Source: Whitmania pigra
Lineage: Eukaryota; Annelida; Clitellata; Hirudinida; Haemopidae
Assembly: GCA_021613335.1 (NCBI GenBank)
Contig: JAJTWR010000231.1
Coordinates: forward strand, 3,247,001-3,311,000
Direction: 5' to 3'
DNA: 64,000 nucleotides
The position numbers and the translations under genes were made by a program. Under the pieces are notes generated by a model that ran no database searches, was not told where the DNA came from, and was given only the letters and a program-made list of their open reading frames with translations. How positions within the stretch are numbered: the stretch's first letter is position 1; each line of letters begins with the position of its first letter. Below, piece after piece: positions 30,330 to 44,300 of the stretch.

Positions 30330-33300
30330 ATGAGCTTCGAAATACCTGCTGGACTAACGGAACTTTTGCAAGATTTCACTGTGGCAGTCCTCCGCCAAAG
30401 ACCTGGGGATCTTTATCAATTCGCTGCTGAATATTTTGCCGATCTTTTATTAAAAAAACAAGATTTAATACCCTTGGAGAGCACCAAATCCGTTGGATTC
30501 GCGGCCGCCCCAGGGAGGGATGGGTCTCCCTCTGATGAAGAGATGGGTATGTCATATTTGAAGCCTGAAGTTTATTAAAATGCTATTTAGTGAATTGCCA
30601 TCAATTTTAAACGGCTTCATAATTCTGTACATTCATCTTGTCATTTCTTAATCAAAGATGAATCTAGTTTTTACAGCATGAGTTTGGCTTGATGTGAGCC
30701 TAACATAGTCAAATGAACTTATGGATGATAATTATATGCCATCAATCAGAATCAGGCAGTTTAAAGTCTACTTTTTTGTGTTTTGCATTTTTTTAAAACC
30801 ATTTTTTTTACTTATATTTAACAAAATATGTTCTTTGATTACAAAAAGTGACTTTTAGAAGAAGAGAGATATGTTAAGTAGTGAATTCTAAATTTAGTAT
30901 TTGGTTGTTATTTTTTATGACAAATGTTAGAAATAAGTTTGAGAGTCAATTCATTGCTTGTTTGAATCATGATTTACAGGAGATGGAAATTTGGCTTTAT
31001 TTAGCAAGAGTATCTTATTGGGTGAAAATGCTAAATAAGCCTCAGTGAATGAATTATTTTTGCAAAGGCAGTACAATCGTGGTTATTATTTTTATTGCTT
31101 ATAAAGATTGCTCGATTCCAATGATCTCGTTTGTTTCTCATTGTGTTTGCTTTATAAGTCGTCAACACGACAATTTTAAACGTTTGAAATGGCTGCTAAT
31201 AAAGTATCTATGCTCGCGCTTTTACGTTGCTTTTTTTTTTATTTTTGATTGTTTATGTATCGTCGTCTTTCATCGATTGGGAAATGTTAATTGGGTTAAA
31301 CATCGGGTTTTCTTAAGATGTTTTGGTTCTCATGCGCTCAAGTAACGTAAGAATCAATCCAATGTGCTTAAATAAAGCTACTTCGTGTCTCAGACTCGCG
31401 AGATTCATGTGTCCTCTTAAAATTGCGAAATGTAGGTCACGCATGCTGTCGGTGGATACGAAATGCCAAGAGGATTGCATTTGTGTTCTTTTAATAAGGC
31501 CTTGAAGAAATGCTTTAAACGCAGTAAGAATGCCTTTTATTATTTCAATGGACTGCTGGTTAAATTTATCGTCTCATGCTTTTCAAGTCGATTAAAATTC
31601 AAAAACATTTCAAGTCCAGTAAATTTGAAAAGAGATTCTGATGATATCATGCATGAATGCATATAAAACAAATCTGTCTGTCAGACTGCAACATAATACT
31701 TTAGAATTTGTTCATGGATCGAAAAGCCACCCATAACCCAATTACGAAGTATTATTATTCAGCGCTCTTTGTTTATATAAATAGACCCCTGCTCAAGTTG
31801 CATTTGAAGTCATCCTTAATTATTTAATGTGGGAGTTCTAATGTCATTCTAGGATTTTTAATCAACTTCTTAACGATTCTCTCATTATCATTATTATTCA
31901 TTTCTCCATTCATTTCTCAGCATGCGCGCAGAAACCAGACGAAATGGAGTAATCTAATTATAATTAAATTATCATCCTGTTAATTATAAACTGTTAAAAT
32001 AACTCCATACCTTTACTTTATCTTTAATGGTATCAATTGTTCTGTTATATATAAAAAAATATTTTTAAATTTTGCGCCACGATAACAATAATATTAAAAA
32101 TATTGACTATAAAAAATATTGAAATAAAAATATAAAAATATTGATAAAATTATTATTAAATATAATAAGCCAAAAAGAAGTTATTTATTTATTGAAAATT
32201 TTTCAGAACATGGTAGTTTCAAGAAGTAACTCAATAATAATATTTACTGGTATATTCAATATACATTGAAGAAATATACTTAGGATATTTTGCTAATTAC
32301 TAAGTTTAGTATATTAGTGATTCAGTTTTGTGATAGCTTGAAATTGCAAATTCTAATGAAGACAAAATCAAGATAAGATAAAAATATTTTTAAAAATTGA
32401 ATAAAAATTAGCTTGATATGAAATCATTTTATTTTATTGCAAATCAAAAACATTTATATTTAACTAGAAATTTGATTATTTGTTGTATGAAGTTGATATC
32501 ATACCTTGCTCATCATATTTATGTAATATACAAAACATTTTACAAACCCCTTAGACAAACTGGGGAGCTAGTAAAATTGTATGGGTATCATATGAATTCT
32601 GTGAGCCAAAAGCAAAAATAAGAAATGAAGTTGGTCTGAAAATAATTTTAATAAAAAGAGGAGATAATAATGGAGCCAGAAGAAGTTGGATTAGACTTGC
32701 AAAAGGATGAGCCTGACCAAGGAAGCTACTGATGAAAAGTTAACAAAGAAGCATCTTGCAAAATTTAAGACTTAATGCAACTCTATATTTTTCCTGGAGT
32801 TGAATCTCTCCTGAAGTTTATCTTTATGTTTTTAACAACAAATCTTATTTTCCAAATCGTTTTCACTTAATATTTTATAAATTGCATAATTTTTTTAAAG
32901 TTCTAAGGTTTCACAATTTCACCTTGCAGAACCTCCAAAAGAAATCAGTAGAAACAGGAGAAAGTCTGGTAAGTGAAATAATTTTTAAATAAAATTCTAA
33001 ATCATTTAAATTAAATTATATCTTGAATTTTGTTTAAAATTAATTTGGTACAGGTTGATGTGTCTGATTGAAAGATGCTTTAGTTATAGGAAATTAAGTT
33101 AAATGTTTTTCTCAAGTTATTTCTGAACTGATTTGTTCATGTTGTGGTGAGGAACCAATGAGAGTGGAGCGCGCCATGAACACAATGGAACATGTTCTAT
33201 AAATAGCCTTGAGCTATCGCTCACTCTCTCTCTCTCGTGTAGTGACCGTGTGTAGTTGTTGTTTACTTGTGAATAAACCGTTACGTTAAACCTTGCCTTT

Positions 33301-36300
33301 CTTCGGGATCTCAGAGATATAACATTTTGGCGACGAGGATGGGATCCGAAGATAAATTCGTTTCTATGATGACGATGTTCATGGAAGAAAATCGACGACG
33401 AGACGAAGAAAATCGACGACGAGACGAAGAAAGCAAGAAACGAGACGAAGAAAACAAGAAACGCGACGAACTTTTGTTGCAACTGTTGGAGAAGGTCAAT
33501 CTTCACTCGACTACACATCGTCAAGGCGAAGAACTGATCACGGAAATGATCAGCAAGACACGGACCTTCAACTACGATCCTGAACATGGAGGCACGTTCA
33601 CAAAATGGATCGAACGTTTCGAAGATGCAGTTGCAACTCACGGTTCACGATTGTCGGAGGAGGAGAGAGCGAGGGTGCTTGTGATGAAACTTGATACAGA
33701 AGTGTACAACCTGTTCCGGGACCACATTCGACCAAGGTCAACAAAGGATCTGAAGTATGATGAGGTCAAGGCAATCTTGGAGACGTTGTTTGGAGACAAA
33801 GATAGTATCTTCAGACGCAGATATGACGCACTCCGGGTTACGCTTGAGGACATGAACTTCAGAGCATACACCACGAAGGTCAACAGAATGTGCGAGCTGG
33901 CACTGGTAGATGAATTGACAAAAGAGCAATTTAAATGCCTGATTTACATTTCTGGGATGAAGATGCAAGCACAGGCCGACTTCCGAACAAGGTTGCTGCA
34001 AAAGTTGGAGCTGCAACCAAACTGCACACTGGAGGACTTGAACAATGAATGCGAACACATTCTGACTCTGAGAAAAGATGCAAGTGCCATCGGAGAAGCC
34101 CCAAGTGCTGTGCAGGTGGTCCAGAGAAACAGCAGAAGGAAGCCTCGACCAGAGTTCCGTAGCAAAGAACCCGGCCGACCTTCAACTGTAAGGAGATGTT
34201 TCATCTGTGACGAGACAACTCATCTGGCAAAGAGTTGTCCCAAGAAATTGAGAGTAAAGAAGATCGATGACAACCAAAAAAGGGGGAAGAGAAAATTTGC
34301 CAAGATCGATTTTGGAGACATCAAGATTGATATGCAGCTTGACTCGGGTGCAGATGTAACCATCATCAACACGGACACATGGAAGAAGATTGGAGCTCCA
34401 GATCTGGACAAGTCTTCAGTGTCACTGTCAGCTGCAAATGGCACCCCAATTGAGGTACTTGGTTGTTTCGATGTGCAATTCCGCTGCCAAGGGTTCACTG
34501 GCCATGGTCGCTGCTTCGTGGCTAAGGATGTGGACCAGCTTTTGGGCATTGAGTGGCTGGACCAGTTGCCACCATTTGCGAAGGCCTTCAACGCCATCTG
34601 CTGTCAAGTGGAACAGAGATCAGTTGAAGTAGGAGGTCTGTCCCAAGAACTGTCCGACAGATACCCCGAGGTCTTCAAGGAGGAACTGGGCCGATGCTCC
34701 ATGAAGAAGGCAGAACTAAGAATTAAAGAAGGAAGTTGCCCGATCTTCTGTAGGCCGAGGAAGATTCCCTTCATGTTAGAGAAAGCTGTGGACATCGAGT
34801 TAGACCGTCTCGTGCAAGCAGGAGTTCTGAAGAAGGTAGATTACAGTCATTGGGCTGCACCGATAGTTATCGTGCACAAGAAGAATGGGACTGTCAGGAT
34901 CTGCGCCGACTTCAAGACGGGCCTGAATGAAGCACTGGAGACACACCGACATCCACTGCCGACTCCAGAAGAAATCTTCTCTCACCTGAACCAAGGCGCA
35001 TGGTTCACCCAGATTGACTTGGCAGATGCATACCTGCAGATGGAAGTCAATGAGGACTCAAAGGAACTGGTGACTATCAACACACACAGGGGACTGTTCC
35101 AGTACCAGCGACTACCCTTTGGAGTCAAGTGCGCACCCGGCATTTTCCAAGAGGCTATGGACGGCATGCTTGCCGGATTACAAGGTTGTGCAGCGTACCT
35201 GGACGACATCATCGTTAGTGGTACAACATTGGAGGAGCACAATCAGAACGTCCATGCCCTTTTCAAGAGGATCGCAGAGTGTGGATTTCGCGTCCGAATG
35301 GAGAAGTGTTCGTTCGCGAAGAAGGAGATCAAGTTTCTGGGGATTCTGATTAGCAAGGATGGACGTCGACCAGACCCAGAGAAAATCCACGCGATCACCG
35401 AAATGCCGTCGCCCAAGGATAAGAAGCAGTTGAAATCCTTCTTGGGCATGATAAGTTTCTACTCGTCTTTTGTTCCAGAGATGCGATCCATGAGGGGACT
35501 CCTGGATGACCTGGAGAAGGAAGACAACTTTTTGTGGACTGCTGAGCATCAGGGAGCCTTCGACAAACTGAAGATGGTGCTGCAGTCGGATCTGCTGGTG
35601 ACACATTTCAGACCTGAAATTGACATTGTGGTTGCTGCTGACGCATGTGAGTATGTAGGTGCGGTGATCTCACACCGATTCCCGAACGGCACGGAAAAGG
35701 CCATAGCACATGCGGGAAGAAGCCTGACAAAAGCAGAGCAGAACTACGGGCAGATTGAAAAAGAAGCTCTTGCGCTGGTATTCGGTGTCAGAAAATTTCA
35801 TAGATACCTGTATGGACGAAGCTTCACGCTGTTGACGGACCACAAACCACTGCTGTCCATTTTTGGATCAAAGACAGGAGTGTCCGCTCATTCAGCCAAT
35901 CGACTCCAAAGATGGGAACTCTCATTACTCAGTTATGAGTTCAGGATTGAGTATAGAAAGACAGACCACTTTGGACAAGCCGATGCATTATCCCGACTCA
36001 TCGCTTCGAAGTCGCCAGAACCCGAGGATGTCATCATCGCAAAGATTGAGAAGGACATTCAAGCACTTCGTAGTGATGTGATCCGCCAGTTGCCAGTAAC
36101 ACACAAGGACATTCGGAAGATGACCGAAAGTGACGAGCTACAGATTGTGGTGCAAGCCGTGCTGTCAGGACGTTGGCCAGATTTCCGGACTGGATCGTTG
36201 ACACATGCCTTCCACAGTCGTGCTAAAGACCTGTCAGTGCATGATGGAGTCCTTTTCCTAGGAATGCGAGCGGTTGTTCCCTTAGCACTACGACATCGTG

Positions 36301-39300
36301 TTCTGAAAATGCTTCATGAAGGTCACCCAGGATGCACACGGATGAAACTCATAGCTCGAAGGTGTGTTTATTGGCATGGCATCGACAGGGATATTGAAGA
36401 GCAGGTGAAGAATTGCAGCGCTTGTCAGGATGCTGCAAAAATGCCTGCAAGGAATGAACCGTCACCATGGCCAACACCGAATTGTGCATGGGAGAGGATC
36501 CACGTTGATTTTGCCGGACCCCTGGAAGGATTAATGTTCCTCATAGTAGTGGATGCCTACTCCAAGTGGCCTGAAGTAGTTCAGATGTTATCAACAACAG
36601 CCACTTGCACAATTAAAGAGTTAACAAGAATCTTTGCCCAGCATGGATTCCCAAAAGTACTCGTGTCGGACAATGGAACGCAGTTCACATCTCAGGAGTT
36701 CCAGAGTTACTGTCAGCAGTATGGTATCCAGCACATCCGTTCACCTCCATATCACCCACAGAGTAATGGTCAGGCAGAACGTTTTGTGGACACCTTCAAG
36801 AGGACTTTTCAGAAGTTGAGAGGGGAGGGAGCCACATCAGATGTGATACAGAAGTTTCTGTGGACCTACAGATCGACTCCATGTTTGTCATCTCCAGGCC
36901 AGAAGACACCCGCAGAAAACTGCATTGGACGACAGTTGAGGACTCCGGTAAGTGATTTACAGTTGCAGAGTCATCTACAACAGGAAGCGATGAAAGACAA
37001 AGCGCAGCAGACGCGCAAGGTACATCGCAGGGAGTTTGCCGAAGGGGACACAGTGTACTTGAGGCTGTATGAAGATCCACGAGGTCGATGGGCCCCAGGA
37101 GTGGTCATCAGAAGACTTGGAACGGTGCTCTATGATGTCCGATGCGACAGCAAGATTGTCAAACGACACGCGAATCAGCTGAGACCTCGGACAGTGGAGG
37201 ACGCCTTCAACGTCATGATGGATACCTTTAACCTGCCTCTACTGCCCCTCAGCCAACCGGAAGGTAACAACATGAGTGCTACAGAGCCCAGCACGACAGA
37301 AGTTCTTATCGAAGCAAACCAGGCCCCACGACCAAAGAGGAGACGCCGACCGCCGAAGAGATTGGAGATGGACGCGTCCAAGAAGAAGTACGAACTTGTT
37401 AGGGGGGGAGGTGTTGTGGTGAGGAACCAATGAGAGTGGAGCGCGCCATGAACACAATGGAACATGTTCTATAAATAGCCTTGAGCTATCGCTCACTCTC
37501 TCTCTCTCGTGTAGTGACCGTGTGTAGTTGTTGTTTACTTGTGAATAAACCGTTACGTTAAACCTTGCCTTTCTTCGGGATCTCAGAGATATAACAGTTC
37601 ATAATTGGTTTCAATCTTGAATTTATTTTCTGAAACCCAATAGTTTTTAGTGATACTTGATTTCCAGTGGATCATTTAACTGGAGCTAGTTAGCTATCCA
37701 GCTATTTTTTTAAGCTATTTACTAAATGAACATACATTAACAAACTTATGTTTATGGATTCCAATCATTTATTGATATTATTTTTCCAGTGTACATTTTA
37801 CCTGAATACTCAACATTTCGTAAAGTTTTAAGAATGAATCATTACTAAGATGACATGGGAGATTTCGGGGAACAAAAAAGAAAAAGAACAAATAGAAAGG
37901 TCTCAACTTTTTGGCATCATCAATCAGCCCGAGACCTTTAACACTTGCAGGCAATGTGTGCCTTTCACCTGTTCACGTGTATCAGTCTTTCAGTGTTCCA
38001 ATGTTTGCTTTCAGTACAAGTTGATCAACAAAATTGCTTTTTCTTTTCTTACTCCACACTTTAAATTTTATTTTGTGCTTGCATGGTTTAAATATCATTA
38101 TTGTTTACATAAATTAAGAGAAGTCATTTAAGAAATTACTATTGTTTTATTAGGTTTATAACGTTAACTAATTGCCATTAACTAAGAAGCCCTTAAATAT
38201 TTCTAAACTTTGACTTTGTGGTCAGATATATTCTTTTATGCTTTTTTATTTCTCAATTTGAATTCTGAATTGTAGAAATTATTGCATTACAATGAAAGTG
38301 TAAATTAAAAAATAAATTAAGCTGCATAAATCCTCTTTAAAGTTGAAGAATCATCTGCTGACATCTACATTTCATGTAGACTTGCTGATTCACAGTCACA
38401 TCACCTTCAAAATCACCCTCGTGACATATCACACTCTTATCTCCATTACCTCATAGATTGCCACCAAACACCTGGTCTTCGTTCATCTTCCACCATTCAT
38501 TTTCATCAACCAGTAAATAGGTCATCATGTAATCAGAGGCTTCTGGTTTGTCTCCTGTCTCTCCTACTGTCTGGAACAGACTCCCTCCCCTCATCAGAGC
38601 CCAATTATCCGTTCATGGACTTCGTTCATGGACTTCGTGGTACAGGGAATACATAAAACGCCTCTGATGCTATGCACTTATAAATTAGTTATTGTTATTA
38701 TTATTACGTATTTTAAGTTACTATGATGAAATTAAAATTGTCTTTAGTGTTAAATTACTTGTTTGCTTCTAATCCACCAGCACTACACTTAACTGTTGTA
38801 ATATTTAAGTATACTTTTGCCACCACCTCGACTGACTTTAAAATCATGTCTATCCCAATGTTTATATTCTTGTAATCAAAGATCTGTTCTGCAGAAGTAT
38901 ATCCTTTTATTGATTAATTATTATTATTATTATTATTGTTGTTGTTGTCGTCGTTGTTGTTGTAGGCCAGTAGTTATGCTTATCATAATATTACAAACGA
39001 ATCCTTTAGTTTAGAGCTGCTGAACTTAATAGGCTGTACAATGCAACATTTGCAATTCAATAGAGGCTTTAATTGGAGTCAGGCAAGGGGTTGAACTGGA
39101 TGTGTCTCATGTGTTTTAGGCCACTCTGATTTGTAATTGTCAGTTGATGAAGTGGTTAATGTCATGTAAACACTTGAATTTGAAAGAAGTGCATTGACAT
39201 TGATTAATCAGAATAAGTTCCATTTGGAGTGATGAAATTTTTAACATTAATCTGCCAAAACTTCAAAGTGGGACAGGAAAACATGAAGAAAGATTTTTTT

Positions 39301-41252
39301 ACTTCAAAAATTAGTTTAAGCAATTTCTCATGTCATCACTCATCCATCACTTCCTCAAGTTGTATAAATATAATTATTAATCATGAAACCATCTTACAAA
39401 CATACAACATTTCAATGTGAAAAATTAATTACATAACTTTTTTATTAGTTACATCACATGTCATGATGTTAGCAATTCTCAAATCTTTATTTTCATTATT
39501 AATATTACCCAAATTTGCAAAACTAAAATGAGAATTTCTTAAAGAGTATAAAGTATTAACTATACTTTTTAAAGATTCCACTTCGTGCCTTTCCTGGGGG
39601 AGGATATTAATGAAATGAAAAATGTCATAATTTCTTAGATTTATGCAATTCTGATGAGTTAATAAATTAACAATTATCTTAATTGTCATCACTTGTTACA
39701 ATTATCTTTTATCTATGGTCCGATAGTTCTTATAGGATTTAATTTTATTTGCAGTGGCTGCGGAAAGATACGATCCGGAGGCAGACGAGGATGATTCCGC
39801 GGTGGTCAGTAAAAGTTGTTATGTTCTCCTCCGTGCATTCTACTCTAACGATAGCTAATCATTTCATTACGTAATTACAATTACATGTTTCAAAATATTT
39901 ACTTTTGATGGGGTTCTAGTAATTACACTGACCATGAATTGGAACAAACTGTTGTAACAATCATATTTATCTGGCTTTGTACACTTTTTTGTGGTGTGTT
40001 TTACCATTGCAATGATGCCCTTTATCTGTTATTTTGAATGAAAACAAAGATTACTGTAATCATCTGAGGTGCAATTATCCTAGAATGCAGTATAATCTAG
40101 TATTTTTCTGGCAGGAATTATAATCCCTTGTGGCTGACTTTTTAAATGCTGCTAGAAATGTTTTAGCAAAAACTGACTCTGCATTCATTTTTAGAGAAAG
40201 GACGTTGTCTTTACTTTAAAAATGCTTTTGAAAGAATGTCCTTGAATAGCACACCAACCTTTAAATATTTAAAACAAGAAAACCATAATCAAATCTGCCT
40301 AATAAAGCAGATTACAAAATGATTGCAGCAGCATCTCTTTATCATCATCTATTCTCATCTTTTCTCATCTATTTTTGTTTTAATATAATTTTTTTAATAT
40401 AACTCACAAATTATGCATTGTGACTGGATTACTTTTTTTTTATAAATTAATATTTGTACTTAAGTAGTTGGGAGTTAATCTGCCAGAAGAAATAATTACT
40501 TCTTCATGACAACCTGCTACATTGTTTCCATGCTTTGATTATATTTGCAATTTTTGTTCTTAAAGGCAAATATTTATAGAATTATTTAATTATTTTCAAG
40601 CTTTTCTACGTTCGAATAACCTTTCCTTTGGTAGTCTGGTGGTAGGAATGCATAAGTTGTTCGGATAACTTTTAAGTTCACATATGTTAAGCTTTTCAGC
40701 GGATATTGCTGGTTTGGCTCGAAATTAATTATATTTGCATTGAACTTAAAACAGTTATTCCAATTCACCAATTTATTAGTTAAGGTTGAATTTTAATTTA
40801 CTCAGTTGAGCCAAGCAGTTCGCACACAGCACTTGGCAGTTTGCAACATCTGGTTTTGATGGATAACTGATAGTGATGGCTTGAGTCATTCAGAGATCTT
40901 TAGTCATTGTAATCATTTTATTCTATTATTTTAACTAAATAATTTGAAATTATTTCATTATAAGATTAAGTTAAAGTTCTTGATTAAGAAAGAAAGAGCA
41001 ACTGAAAATGTGTCAAAGTAGTGCAAAGTGTTTCAAAATTATTCATTGCTTATGCCCTTATAATGATAATCACTTTATATTTATTCTGGTGAACCTAACA
41101 TGAATTGATGGCAACAATTTGTCACATGCTTAACTAGTACGTATTTTATTTCACTGACTCCATCATACTGGTTTAATGTTCAGCCCTGTTCCTTGGCCAT
41201 GTGTGATCTGTTTAAGGTGCTGCTTTTTGCTTAACTTATTTGAATAACCAAC

Positions 41253-41339
<87 letters not shown>

Positions 41340-44300
41340 CAATAATAATAATAAAAGGATAATAATAATAATAACTAAGTAAAGTTGGATAATATTTTAA
41401 CTAGTCTGATAGTCTCCTTTTGGCAATATAAGTGCCCTAATGTCCAAAATCCATTTTGCATAACTTAATTTTAGATTATTATAATTTTAGATTTATGGTT
41501 GTTCCATAAATTAAGACTAATTAAGAATTATGGTTATATTCAGTATCTTCCTCTATGAAGTCGTGATACATTATAGACACACAAACAAGTCCTGAGAAAC
41601 ATCTCACTAATCACCTAACTTGACAAACAGTGAGAGTCCAGACAACTCAGAAGCCCAAATATCCATTTGCATCCTTAAGTACCTCAAATCCTTAAACACT
41701 TAACTTTGGTTATTCACCTCCATTACTGAAAACTTGCTGTAATAAACTTATTAGTTAACCTACTAATTTTATGACCCCCACTTATTTCATTAGAGCTTTT
41801 TATCAATTATCCAAGCTGGGCTTCTAACCTATTATGACTTTCCATTCATTACCCCTGCACTCAGGTTTGCAACCCTCTGAGTATCTAGCTCAAGCATAAC
41901 CAATTTTAGAACTAATGTATTTCATGAAATTTTGACGTCTTATACGTAATAAGTTGTTTTTTCACTTAATTTTGTAGTCATTATGCAGTTCCATTATTGT
42001 TCCATTATATGTTCGTGCCATCTTTTGATTGTTGGATGCATGTAATTGCCACTCACTCATTTATGCAGCCTTGTGTCAGTTGAGGTTTCAAGGTCACCAG
42101 CTTGGATTGTTGTTTCACTAATTGAGGCTGTTAAAAGTCTTCCATGGTCCCTTTTGGTATTGCAGGGATCGTTTAAGGATAACGTTGAAACCATCCATTT
42201 GCCATAACGTTACTTACATGACTTTAGACAAGAATGCTCCGTGCCATGAAAACACTTTTACTGAAAGTTACTGAGATATTTGTCTCAAATGCATTTTTAT
42301 TGCCGTTATAGTTGACCACGTAAATGATGGGCTGTCGAGATAATAATGATTGCTGATTGCCATAATCTTCCCCGCCACCATTTTCCAGCCTTAAAAGCAG
42401 CTATCAAGGCTGATGTCATTCTCACGCTTCAAAATGCCACAAATAGAATTTGTTTCCTAACCGATTCTCTATCTTTACTCATTATCGAAGGCCCTCATCA
42501 CGATCATCGTCGTCGTCATAGCCGTCATCATCAATCTCTCCGTTGTAGTCATCATTATCATAATTCACACCACTATTATGCTTTCCAATTATTTAATGGA
42601 ATTTCCATAAAATAAGAATTCACCATCTCCTTGGCAAGCCATATGGTTGCCAAATTCTTCTGAGTGGCTGGATCTGTGCTGGAAATTTGTCGAAAAAAAA
42701 AGATCCTGTGATTGTTGGATTGATAATTGGACTGCATATTTTTGAGAGTTAATTTTGTAAGCTTCCTGTTTATTTCCAAAATCATTCCCGCCGGGATGAC
42801 CTTGCCTAAAATGATTTTCTTATTTACCAGTGCACCATCGTTGCACAGCTGTACATTTGCTTGTCGAGTATTGAGTTGAAAAAATCCACTTTGCAATGCA
42901 ATTAGTTGTTTGCTGTGAAATCATTCGGAGAGCACACAAATTATTTACTGATCTTGATTTTTGTAGAAATTATAACTAAGTAATTTTGGCGAATAAGGTT
43001 TGTATCAGGCATTGCCGTTGTCGTCATTCTTGAAAAACATATTCTGCCCGCGTGTCCAAAGATGTCCTGCGAGGAACTCAAATTTGTGATTCTGCTGGTC
43101 CAAGGTGATGATGTACTTTCAGGTGGTCCATAAGAAGACAGCAGCACAAGAGGAACGATTGAAGAATGCTGTGAAGAACATTTTGCTCTTCAAGTCTTTG
43201 GAGGAGGTCACTTTTACCGCTTTTACAAACCATTTGACATACCATCAGTGACCACACCTAACACTCCGCATAGGGTGTGGTCGCGTCATTACTCAATGAC
43301 ACAAATGTTTATAAATTACATCGATTAAGGAAGTACATGTATATGTAAGAATAAATTTTAAGTAAATAAATATTAATTTATTTTTGTTTCATTAAATGCA
43401 GAAACAAATGAAAGACGTGATCGACGCCATGTTTGAGAAGAAAGTGAGAAATTTTGTTAATCTTCTTTTGTGATGAACGTTTAATTAGATTTGTCTGTGA
43501 CATCCTTTCAAGTATAATTTATTCTCAACGTTTCATGTACGAGTACATCAAAGATTACATTTGATAGATGAACTCTCTACTCGTTTAAACCAATATATTA
43601 TTTTTGGCCAAAGCTAATGGATGATTATAAAGTCGCCTATAATTCTAAATTATTGTTCTAATAATAAAGTCTTACTTTGTCATGGTGACAGTCACTTGGA
43701 GTGACACAACAATGTCATAATGTCAATGTCGTGTAACCGTTTTTATCCATGTTTATCATTTAACCAACGCCACTACCCTCATCATTATCCTAGTTTGTCA
43801 CAGAAGAGTCATTTTCATCGTCACCATCGTCATCATCACCATCATAGGCACTCACTAATCTGATTTTCCAGAACATCAAATTCTTCCGATTTAGCTTGCT
43901 AAGAAAAAAATCGTTTTGTCGACGCACGTTTTTCTTGGCAGATTTTAAAACCTTGTTGTCGAATGTTGTCACACGTGGTGTTGAGAATATTGTGGAAACA
44001 TCACAAGGAGATGGACTTCTTAACCTTTCATTGTTAAATGCCCGTCACCACCTTGTCTCTTGCTGATGAATTTGTCAATTCTTTCTACTTCCTTTGGAAT
44101 CTTGCTTTAAAAATGATAAAAGTGTAAAAGTTAAGAAAGCACTCTTATTCAGCCGATTAATCGGAAATTAACTACATTTCATTAATAATAAATAAATTTA
44201 TAAACTCTTGAAAAATTCCAGTCTTTACAAAGAGATTCATCGAATTTAAGAAAAAAAATGTGTCGCTTATTATTGGCTCTCAACCCTATTAGCAACCACG

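Larger units (their letters stand above)
33140..37596 (+). mobile_element. Intact Ty3/gypsy LTR retrotransposon in RII intron 2
   Basis: The element is 4,457 bp. Two 185-bp LTRs (33140-33324 and 37412-37596) look identical and run TG...CA. The 5-bp target duplication GTTCA is perfect (33135-33139 and 37597-37601). A primer-binding region follows the 5' LTR (TGGCGACGAGGATGG from 33328); I did not assign its tRNA. A polypurine tract (AGGGGGGGAGG) ends at 37411. One uninterrupted gag-pol frame fills the interior and there is no env frame. The single frame and short LTRs would fit Mag-like animal elements, but the clade needs a tree. Confidence 0.97.

Noticed and set aside
33117..33641. 174-aa minus-strand frame and similar frames through 37.5 kb
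   Set aside because: They are antisense shadows of the gypsy gag-pol frame and LTR.
38817..39014. 65-aa frame with Tyr and Cys runs
   Set aside because: It reads through the simple-repeat tail of the LINE copy.
42576..42896. 106-aa minus-strand frame in RII intron 3
   Set aside because: It has no recognisable domain and no splice signals of a nested gene; about what chance allows.
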